Shown: positions 1-5,079 of the stretch, in pieces
Layout: the number at the start of each line of letters is the position of its first letter
Position numbering within the stretch: the stretch's first letter is position 1
Assembly: GCA_031259645.1 (NCBI GenBank)
Contig: JAIRLC010000157.1
Coordinates: 1-5,079, forward strand
DNA length: 5,079 bases
Origin: Prevotellaceae bacterium
GTDB lineage: Bacteria > Bacteroidota > Bacteroidia > Bacteroidales > UBA932
Direction: 5' to 3'
The notes under the pieces: generated by a model
Seen by the model: the letters and a program-made list of their open reading frames with translations, nothing else
Database searches by the model: none
What the model was told of the DNA's origin: nothing
Program-made: the position numbers and the translations under genes

Positions 1-1006
1 GGTATTCTTTTTCGTGAGCGAAAAATGCAGGTTGGCCGGCATACACAGCAGCAGGCAGGACATAAAAACGACGACTGTTATTTTCTTCAGGCTTATAAAC
101 CCACGTAAATATATAGTCGCCCTTATCTATATGTGTTATTTCGTGTTTTTTTATCAAACGAATACGCGCCATGACGCCGATTTCAGTATTTACGGCCGTC
201 ATGTTCGAAATAAAATTGCCCAGTGAATAAACCACCGCGCTTTGTACGGTTGTGTCGTCTGTCCTGTTCATTTCCATGCCTTGCAGCACGTGAGGGTGGC
301 TGCCCATCACAAGGCGCACGCCTTGACGCAGCAAGAAGCCTGCGATAGCGCGTTGTTCGCGGTTGGCATATAATTTGTATTCTTCGCCCCAGTGTATAGC
401 CACCACAATAATATCGGGCGATAAACGTTTGGTAAGGGCAATGTCGGCGGCCATTTGTACGGTATCTATGCGATTCACAACCGTAGGCTCAGGCGTAGGA
501 ATATCATTGGTGCCATACGTATAATTAAGCAATCCAATAACAATATTGTTTTTTTTCAGCAACAACGGATAAGTCCGGCTACGGTGAACGCTGTCGTAAA
601 AAGTGCCGGTATGTATAATTCGCAACGAATCAAGCATGCCGATAGTCCTTTCCACCCCTTTCCGTCCCTTGTCGCACGCATGGTTGTTGGCGGTGAGCAA
701 TACGTCCACCCCCGACTGCCGGAGCGCTTCCGCCAATTCATCGGGGGCGCTGAACGTGGGGTAGCCGCTGTAGGGCTCGCCGGCCAGGGTCACTTCAAGA
801 TTGGCAACCGTTATGTGGGCTTCCACAAGGTAGGGTTTTACAAACTCAAAACAAGGCTCAAAAGAATACCCACTGTCGGTTTTTGCCGCGTTAATTTGCT
901 TCTGATGCGCCATTACGTCGCCAATAAACAACAGGTTCAAAGTGTCTTGCGCCTTCAATTCCGGCAAACAAAACAAACATATTAAAATGGTCGTACAAGT
1001 TCTCAT
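1..1006 (-). CDS. CapA family protein (PGA_cap / poly-gamma-glutamate capsule-type), 3' end outside window
   Basis: Reading leftwards from the ATG at 1006-1004, one frame stays open for 335 codons to the window edge with no stop, so the C-terminus is missing. The protein starts with a short signal peptide (hydrophobic residues about 7-14, possible cleavage after LKA at 17-19), suggesting export. The CapA-family motifs then follow in order: GDVMAH (29-34), NLE (69-71), ANNHACDKG (106-114), HWGEEY (205-210), GSHPHVLQGME (235-245) and YSLGNFIS (260-267). This family has a metallophosphoesterase-like fold, and the conserved Asp, Asn and His residues of the motifs fit a metal site. Some members take part in poly-gamma-glutamate capsule synthesis or export. 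Many Bacteroidota homologues have no proven role, and no capB/capC genes are visible here, so capsule function is not claimed. The gene is divergent from the SPOR lipoprotein gene, with 111 bases between the starts. No clear promoter or Shine-Dalgarno site was found for it. Confidence 0.93.
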   Translation of the reverse strand, partial: MRTCTTILICLFCLPELKAQDTLNLLFIGDVMAHQKQINAAKTDSGYSFEPCFEFVKPYLVEAHITVANLEVTLAGEPYSGYPTFSAPDELAEALRQSGVDVLLTANNHACDKGRKGVERTIGMLDSLRIIHTGTFYDSVHRSRTYPLLLKKNNIVIGLLNYTYGTNDIPTPEPTVVNRIDTVQMAADIALTKRLSPDIIVVAIHWGEEYKLYANREQRAIAGFLLRQGVRLVMGSHPHVLQGMEMNRTDDTTVQSAVVYSLGNFISNMTAVNTEIGVMARIRLIKKHEITHIDKGDYIFTWVYKPEENNSRRFYVLPAAVYAGQPAFFAHEKEY

Positions 1007-1025
1007 TTGGGCGTGAAGGTACGTA

Positions 1026-1053
1026 TTTTTTTATTTTTTTTAGCTTTTTTTTT
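1026..1053. repeat. Three phased T-tracts (T7, T8, T9) in the divergent intergenic region
   Basis: Runs of 7, 8 and 9 T lie at 1026-1032, 1034-1041 and 1045-1053, with centres about 8.5 and 11.5 bases apart, so roughly in phase with the DNA helix. Such tracts are known to bend DNA and can act like UP elements. They sit directly upstream of the -33 element of the SPOR gene promoter, and the last tract runs into it. On the other strand they fall in the untranslated leader or promoter region of the capA-like gene. A regulatory role is inferred. Homopolymer lengths here are also prone to sequencing error. Confidence 0.55.
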
Positions 1054-1081
1054 GTATATTTAAAATAAATATCTACTTTTG
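1051..1081 (+). promoter_or_regulatory. Bacteroidota-type promoter for the SPOR lipoprotein gene
   Basis: TACTTTTG at 1074-1081 fits the Bacteroidota -7 consensus TAnnTTTG exactly. TTTG at 1051-1054 fits the -33 element, and the 19-base spacer is in the usual range. Transcription would start near 1087, leaving a leader of about 30 bases before the ATG at 1118. No purine-rich Shine-Dalgarno sequence precedes that ATG, which is common in this phylum. A perfect 17-bp dyad occupies the spacer (listed separately). The match is by eye only. Confidence 0.7.
1056..1072. promoter_or_regulatory. Perfect 7-3-7 inverted repeat inside the promoter spacer (possible operator)
   Basis: ATATTTA (1056-1062) and TAAATAT (1066-1072) are exact reverse complements separated by AAA. 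The dyad fills 17 of the 19 bases between the -33 and -7 elements, where a bound dimeric repressor would block RNA polymerase. The sequence is entirely A and T, so a chance palindrome is quite possible. No regulator gene lies nearby to support it. Confidence 0.3.
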
Positions 1082-1117
1082 ACCTTTATATTAATTGTAT
1101 AATAAACTTCTTTCGAT

Positions 1118-1603
1118 ATGAAGAAACTAATTTACATCGCTTTATCATGTAGCATGTTACTGTCACTTAACAGTTGTGAGTGGTTTAACACAGCTATTTT
1201 AGGAAAACCGTCTAAAACTGAAATTGCACGTCGCATTAAAGCTGAAAATGCACGTAAAGACAGCCTTGCCAAGGTGGAACAGGCACGATTGGCCCAATTA
1301 GAAGAAGAACGGCAACGGCAAGAAGAAGCCGAACGCGCCGAGGCGCTTCGCAATCAACGCTACCATGTTGTCTTCGGATGTTTCAAAGTGCCGGCAAACG
1401 CCGAACGGATGGTTGCGCTTCTTGAAAGCAATGGGCACACGCCTGTTGTGTTGAACTTCGCTAATGGGTTTTCATGCGTTTCCATCCAATCCTTTTCCGA
1501 CATCCACACCGCTTTTAATGCCATGAACAGTTTCATGCGCACAATAAGCTATTGTCCTGAGGATGTATGGGTTTACGATTCTAACTTTGGACTACACCGT
1601 TAG
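1118..1603 (+). CDS. SPOR-domain lipoprotein (predicted cell-envelope, peptidoglycan-binding)
   Basis: This is a complete 161-aa protein. Residues 1-20 form a lipoprotein signal peptide: MKK, a hydrophobic core, then the lipobox LNSC with the acylated Cys at 20. The mature chain begins EWFN, with no obvious acidic surface-export signal after the Cys, so a periplasm-facing anchor is the simpler reading. Residues about 33-80 are highly charged (Lys/Arg/Glu/Gln/Ala) and look like a coiled-coil stalk. Residues about 81-154 resemble a SPOR domain: YHVVFGCFK (82-90), NAERM (94-98), a following helix, a Gly turn (GHTPV), then the VSIQSF strand (121-126) and a second helix. SPOR domains bind denuded glycan strands, often at division sites. 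The usual GSF motif reads GCF here (Cys88), and Cys120 and Cys146 are also present. The gene has its own promoter and terminator, so it is probably monocistronic. The precise cellular role is unknown. Confidence 0.88.
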   Translation: MKKLIYIALSCSMLLSLNSCEWFNTAILGKPSKTEIARRIKAENARKDSLAKVEQARLAQLEEERQRQEEAERAEALRNQRYHVVFGCFKVPANAERMVALLESNGHTPVVLNFANGFSCVSIQSFSDIHTAFNAMNSFMRTISYCPEDVWVYDSNFGLHR

Positions 1604-1625
1604 TATCTAATTCTTTCCCACATAT

Positions 1626-1664
1626 AAAATGACTTATCAACATTGTGTTGATAAGTCATTTTTT
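1626..1664 (+). terminator. Strong rho-independent terminator after the SPOR lipoprotein gene
   Basis: Bases 1626-1642 and 1646-1662 are perfect reverse complements (17-bp stem, 3-base loop TTG). The 3' arm ends in a T-run (1659-1664), and the element begins 22 bases after the SPOR gene stop. The matching A-run at the 5' base would also serve as a U-tract for leftward transcripts, but no leftward gene ends here. The hairpin separates the lipoprotein gene from nrdJ, so nrdJ needs its own promoter downstream. The stem is long but AT-rich. Confidence 0.88.
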
Positions 1665-1740
1665 CTTTATCTCCACTCGATTATCGGCCGTTGTTAATTA
1701 TTCGGTTAATAAAACAGTTTTTTTTTCGAAAGAAGACAAC

Positions 1741-1764
1741 CAAGTTTGATGTAACTTGCAAACT
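1741..1764. promoter_or_regulatory. Overlapping dyads in the nrdJ leader (possible operator)
   Basis: Two inverted repeats overlap here: CAAGTT (1741-1746) with AACTTG (1753-1758), and AGTTTG (1743-1748) with CAAACT (1759-1764). They share bases and could not both form hairpins at once. They lie about 60-80 bases before the nrdJ ATG. CAAGTTTG at 1741-1748 is also one base off the TAnnTTTG -7 consensus, but a good -33 element at the right distance is lacking. The element resembles neither the NrdR box nor a cobalamin riboswitch core. The surrounding 1665-1822 stretch is AT-rich, contains T9 (1718-1726) and T7 (1775-1781) tracts, and has no other recognisable signal. Confidence 0.25.
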
Positions 1765-1822
1765 CTTTCCGTCCTTTTTTTGGAAAATCATATTTTTAAT
1801 TAATTATAATAACAGAAGCCTG

Positions 1823-4366
1823 ATGAATTCGAAAGAAACTAAAGTGAAAATTTACGAGTACGATGATGCCGTTGCCACAAGTGTAAAATATTTTAAGGGC
1901 GACGAATTAGCTGCTGCCGTATGGGTAAACAAATATGCGATGAAGGACTCGTTCGGTAATATTTTTGAAAGAACACCCGATGACATGCACCAGCGGTTGG
2001 CTAACGAATTTGAACGCATTGAGAAGCAGTATGAAAACCCGATGAGTGTAGATGAAATCATGGAACTGCTCAAGGATTTCAAGTATATCGTACCGCAAGG
2101 CGGGCCAATGACAGGCATTGGCAATTCGCAACAAATCGCTTCGTTATCGAACTGCTTCGTGATTGGCTATCAACAGGAGGCCGATTCCTATGGCGGCATC
2201 ATGCGCATTGATGAGGAGCAGGTGCAATTGATGAAACGCCGCGGCGGTGTGGGGCACGACCTGTCGCATATCCGTCCGGGCGGGAGTCCGGTGCTGAACA
2301 GCGCCTTAACGTCCACCGGCGTGGTGCCGTTTATGGAACGGTATTCCAACTCCACCCGCGAGGTGGCGCAGGACGGACGGCGCGGCGCGCTCATGCTCAG
2401 TATTTCCATTAAACATCCCGACGCCGAACATTTTATTGATGCGAAAATGTCGCAGGGCAAAGTAACAGGCGCGAACGTATCTGTGAAAATCGACGACGAC
2501 TTTATGCGCTGTGCATTGAACGAAAAGCCCTACACACAGCAATATCCCATCAATTCGGCCAAACCTAAATATAAGAAGGAAATCGACGCCCAAAAGTTAT
2601 GGAAGAAAATTATTCATAATGCATGGCGTTCGGCCGAGCCCGGCGTGTTATTCTGGGATACGATTATCCGCGAATCCATTCCCGACTGCTATGCCGATAA
2701 AGGATACCGCACAGTGAGCACAAACCCTTGCGGGGAAATCCCCCTGTGTCCTTACGACAGTTGCCGCCTGATTGCCATCAACCTTTACAGCTACGTGGAC
2801 AATCCGTTCTCGGCCAAAGCTTCTTTCAATAAAACGTTGTTCAAAAAACATGTGCACAAGGCCATGCGCTTGATGGATGACTTGATTGACCTTGAACTGG
2901 AAAAGATAGAAGCCATCATTGCAAAAATCGACTCAGACCCCGAAAGCGCCGACATAAAACGGGTAGAACGGGAACTCTGGGAAAAAATCCGCGAAAAAGC
3001 TATCGGCGGACGGCGCACCGGACTTGGCATTACGGCCGAAGGTGATATGCTGGCCGCACTCGGACTGCGATACGGCACCGACGAGGCTATTGACTTTGCT
3101 GTGGAAATACAGAAAATACTGGCGATGGAAGCCTATCGCGCGTCCGTTATATTAGCCAAAGAACGCGGGGCTTTTCCAATTTTTGATGCAAAATTGGAAG
3201 AAAGAAACCCGATGATTGAACGCATCCGCAAAGTCGACGAAGAATTGTATGAAGAAATGGCACGTCACGGCCGGCGTAACATTTCGATGCTAACCATTGC
3301 ACCCACCGGCACCACCAGTATGATGACGCAAACCACGTCGGGCATCGAGCCTGTGTTCTTGCCGGTGTACAAGCGCCGCCGCAAGGTAAATCCGAACGAC
3401 AAGAATGTGAAAATATCATTCGTGGATGAAGTAGGCGATGCATGGGAAGAGTACAATGTGTTCCATCATAAGTTTATTACATGGTGCGAAACGAATGGGC
3501 ACAAAGCCGATGCGGTATATCGTTACAGCGACGAACAAATCGACAAGCTGGTCGAAAAATCACCGTACTACAAAGCCACTTCGGTCGATGTGGACTGGGT
3601 GGCGAAGGTGAAAATGCAGGGCAAGATGCAGAAATGGGTTGACCACTCTATCAGTGTAACCGTAAACTTGCCAAATGAAATTAGCGAGGAAATGGTGGCT
3701 GTGGTGTACAAAACGGCGTGGGAAAGCGGTTGCAAAGGAATTACGGTATATCGCGAAGGCTCGCGCTCCGGCGTGCTGGTGTCGAACAAAGACAAGAAAG
3801 AAGACGAATCGGTTATGCCGAAAAAACGGCCTGAAATCCTCGACAGTGAGGTAATCCGGTTTAAAAACGGCAATGAGCAGTGGATTGCACTGGTTGGTTT
3901 ATACAAAGGCCGCCCCTATGAAATCTTTACCGGGATTGTGGATGAGGACGTGCGCCCCATTCCGAAAACCGTAACGATGGGCTCAATCATTAAAGTGAAG
4001 AACAAAGAAAAAACATCACGCTACGATTTTCAATATACCGACAAATTCGGCTACACCAATACGCTGGGCGGCATTTCGCACATGTTCAATAAAGAATACT
4101 GGAACTATGCGAAATTGATTTCCGGCGTGCTGCGCAACGGTATGCCCATTGAGGATGTGGTAAATCTGGTACATGGACTGGAACTCGACAGTGAGGCCAT
4201 CAACTCATGGAAAAACGGCGTGGAACGTGCGTTGAAACGCTATATCCCCGACGGCACGAAAGCGCCGAAAGGAGAAATATGCAGCAGTTGCGGCTCGGAA
4301 GATTTGGTTTATACGGAAGGCTGCCTGATATGCAAGAATTGCGGGTATTCAAAGTGCGGAGGATAA
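1823..4366 (+). CDS. nrdJ: Adenosylcobalamin-dependent (class II) ribonucleotide reductase
   Basis: This complete 847-aa enzyme reduces ribonucleotides to deoxyribonucleotides in the cytoplasm, using coenzyme B12 to make the thiyl radical; it needs no oxygen. The active site is readable. Asn301, Cys303 and Glu305 form the NPCGE motif, with Cys303 the thiyl radical residue. Cys111 (in LSNCF) and Cys314 form the redox pair, and the 11-residue gap from 303 to 314 equals that between Cys322 and Cys333 of the Thermotoga maritima enzyme. Also present are GGVGHD (141-146), the phosphate-binding PTGTTS (494-499) and GCKGITVYREGSRSG (from 636). A lysine-rich linker near 655-670 leads to an accessory domain (about 665-805). 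The tail carries CxxC (820/823) and Cys834, 837, 840 and 845, as in NrdJ proteins where tail cysteines re-reduce the active site or bind zinc. The ATG at 1823 is preferred over an in-frame TTG at 1691, because the 44 extra residues are low-complexity and unlike the family. Substrate is probably ribonucleoside diphosphate, by family resemblance. Confidence 0.96.
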   Translation: MNSKETKVKIYEYDDAVATSVKYFKGDELAAAVWVNKYAMKDSFGNIFERTPDDMHQRLANEFERIEKQYENPMSVDEIMELLKDFKYIVPQGGPMTGIGNSQQIASLSNCFVIGYQQEADSYGGIMRIDEEQVQLMKRRGGVGHDLSHIRPGGSPVLNSALTSTGVVPFMERYSNSTREVAQDGRRGALMLSISIKHPDAEHFIDAKMSQGKVTGANVSVKIDDDFMRCALNEKPYTQQYPINSAKPKYKKEIDAQKLWKKIIHNAWRSAEPGVLFWDTIIRESIPDCYADKGYRTVSTNPCGEIPLCPYDSCRLIAINLYSYVDNPFSAKASFNKTLFKKHVHKAMRLMDDLIDLELEKIEAIIAKIDSDPESADIKRVERELWEKIREKAIGGRRTGLGITAEGDMLAALGLRYGTDEAIDFAVEIQKILAMEAYRASVILAKERGAFPIFDAKLEERNPMIERIRKVDEELYEEMARHGRRNISMLTIAPTGTTSMMTQTTSGIEPVFLPVYKRRRKVNPNDKNVKISFVDEVGDAWEEYNVFHHKFITWCETNGHKADAVYRYSDEQIDKLVEKSPYYKATSVDVDWVAKVKMQGKMQKWVDHSISVTVNLPNEISEEMVAVVYKTAWESGCKGITVYREGSRSGVLVSNKDKKEDESVMPKKRPEILDSEVIRFKNGNEQWIALVGLYKGRPYEIFTGIVDEDVRPIPKTVTMGSIIKVKNKEKTSRYDFQYTDKFGYTNTLGGISHMFNKEYWNYAKLISGVLRNGMPIEDVVNLVHGLELDSEAINSWKNGVERALKRYIPDGTKAPKGEICSSCGSEDLVYTEGCLICKNCGYSKCGG
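4358..4363 (+). promoter_or_regulatory. Shine-Dalgarno sequence of ispE within the end of nrdJ
   Basis: GGAGGA is formed by the last two Gly codons of nrdJ (GGA GGA, then TAA). It sits 9 bases before the GTG at 4373, a workable spacing. It is the only strong Shine-Dalgarno match at any start in this window, and it supports both the GTG start and translational coupling of ispE to nrdJ. Confidence 0.7.
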
Positions 4367-4372
4367 TCGTCT

Positions 4373-5079
4373 GTGATTTTTTTCCCCCATGCAAAAATTA
4401 ATATTGGGCTGCAAGTCATTGCCAAGCGTCCCGACGGATTTCATCATATCAATACCCTGTTCTACCCACTCCCCTTTTGCGATGTGTTGGAGCTAATTCC
4501 TGCGGAAAAAACCGCACTGCACCTTACCGGCCTCCCGGTTGAAGGGGCAGCCGGCGACAACCTCTGCATGAAGGCTTACCGGCTATTGCAAAAAGACTAT
4601 AAACTGCCGCCGGTAGCCATTCATCTACATAAAATCATTCCCACAGGGAGCGGGCTGGGCGGCGGCTCGTCCGACGCCTCACACACCTTGTTGGCGCTGA
4701 ACAAACTGTTCTCGTTGTCATGCACAGAACAGCAACTGATGGATTACGCCGCCCAATTAGGGAGCGACTGCGCTTTTTTCATTCAGCCAAAACCCGCGCT
4801 GGCAGAGGGACGCGGCGAGATATTACACCCCATGGATATTTGCCTGTCGGGTTACTACATCCTGCTGGTAAAACCGCCCATCCAAGTGCGCACCGCCGAA
4901 GCCTACGCAAACATTATTCCACAACAACCTGCGCAATCCCTGCAAACATTGGTAAACTTGCCGGTAACGGAATGGCGCGGGAAGGTGTGTAACGATTTTG
5001 AAGCGGGCGTTTTTTCCCGGCACCCCGAACTGGCCGCAATAAAAGCCGCCTTGTACGACAAAGGCGCTGTATATGCCGC
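4373..5079 (+). CDS. ispE: 4-diphosphocytidyl-2-C-methyl-D-erythritol kinase (IspE), 3' end outside window
   Basis: IspE is a GHMP-family kinase that uses ATP to phosphorylate CDP-methylerythritol at the 2-hydroxyl, in the methylerythritol phosphate route to isoprenoid precursors. The 235 visible codons read MIFFPHAKINIGL at the N-terminus, with catalytic Lys8 in AKIN. RPDGFH (19-24) follows. The ATP-binding glycine loop is PTGSGLGGGSSDA (90-102), and Asp132 in GSDCAFF fits the catalytic Asp. ALAEGRGE and the later VRTAEAY stretch also match the family. The frame is open at the window edge, just before the expected third glycine-rich motif, so roughly 40 residues are missing. The start is a GTG, 6 bases after the nrdJ stop, with GGAGGA upstream. 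The nearby ATG at 4389 is out of frame, and the first in-frame ATG (4568) would remove Lys8, so GTG is the only sensible start. It is probably co-transcribed with nrdJ. Confidence 0.95.
   Translation, partial: MIFFPHAKINIGLQVIAKRPDGFHHINTLFYPLPFCDVLELIPAEKTALHLTGLPVEGAAGDNLCMKAYRLLQKDYKLPPVAIHLHKIIPTGSGLGGGSSDASHTLLALNKLFSLSCTEQQLMDYAAQLGSDCAFFIQPKPALAEGRGEILHPMDICLSGYYILLVKPPIQVRTAEAYANIIPQQPAQSLQTLVNLPVTEWRGKVCNDFEAGVFSRHPELAAIKAALYDKGAVYA

Noticed and set aside
14..985. Open frames on the plus strand (14-226 and 455-985) and a second minus-strand frame (556-741) across the first kilobase
   Set aside because: They lie opposite or out of frame with the capA-like gene, whose motifs are intact over the whole stretch; their predicted proteins show no recognisable domains.
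1626..1664. The long hairpin as a mobile-element end or repeat-family element
   Set aside because: It is followed by a T-run and sits just after a stop codon, so a terminator explains it; no target duplication or second copy is present in the window.
1693..1710. Direct repeat GTTAAT at 1693-1698 and 1705-1710, 12 bases apart
   Set aside because: Only six AT-rich bases repeated once; too short to distinguish from chance.
1752..1759. TAACTTGC as a -7 promoter element for nrdJ
   Set aside because: It lacks one T of TAnnTTTG and has no TTTG at the correct upstream distance, so the nrdJ promoter remains unassigned.
1691..1822. In-frame TTG at 1691 extending NrdJ by 44 residues
   Set aside because: The extension is rich in Phe, Ile and Lys, unlike NrdJ N-termini, comes from AT-rich leader DNA and lacks a ribosome site. 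The ATG at 1823 gives the expected family start and length.
4200..4401. 64-aa frames on both strands at the nrdJ end, including plus-strand 4207-4401
   Set aside because: They overlap the cysteine-rich tail of NrdJ and the start of ispE in other frames and have no sign of being real genes.
4720..5023. Plus-strand 4720-4992 and minus-strand 4823-5023 open frames
   Set aside because: Both are out-of-frame shadows of ispE, whose conserved motifs lie in the frame starting at 4373.

Overview
The window looks like chromosomal DNA from a member of the Bacteroidota, probably Bacteroidales-like. Four things suggest this: (i) a good match to the Bacteroidota -33 TTTG / -7 TAnnTTTG promoter in front of the SPOR lipoprotein gene; (ii) start regions that mostly lack Shine-Dalgarno sequences; (iii) a short lipoprotein with a coiled coil and a SPOR domain; (iv) an IspE N-terminus of the form MI-x-FP-x-AKIN, which I associate with that phylum. 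The species cannot be named from this sequence.

Layout: positions 1-1006 (minus strand) hold most of a CapA/PgsA-family protein, read leftwards and cut off by the window edge. An AT-rich divergent intergenic region (1007-1117) holds phased T-tracts and a promoter with a 17-bp dyad in its spacer, driving the rightward gene. Positions 1118-1603 (+) encode a 161-aa SPOR-domain lipoprotein, closed by a strong hairpin terminator (1626-1664). After an AT-rich leader, positions 1823-4366 (+) encode a complete adenosylcobalamin-dependent (class II) ribonucleotide reductase, NrdJ. Six bases later, from a GTG start at 4373, comes ispE (CDP-ME kinase of the non-mevalonate isoprenoid pathway). It runs off the right edge about 40 residues before its expected end.

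How the genes relate: the CapA-like protein and the SPOR lipoprotein are both predicted to be exported and concern the cell envelope, but they are transcribed apart from each other. The terminator separates the lipoprotein from nrdJ. nrdJ and ispE form a tight two-gene unit in which the Shine-Dalgarno sequence of ispE lies inside the last two codons of nrdJ. The two enzymes have no common pathway, so the coupling probably reflects shared housekeeping expression.

I see no mobile element, CRISPR array, RNA gene, defence system or clear novel system. This is largely an ordinary housekeeping region. The points worth a second look are regulatory: the dyad in the SPOR-gene promoter, the overlapping dyads in the nrdJ leader, the lack of a recognisable B12 riboswitch before a B12-dependent enzyme, and the GTG plus T7C5 start of ispE.
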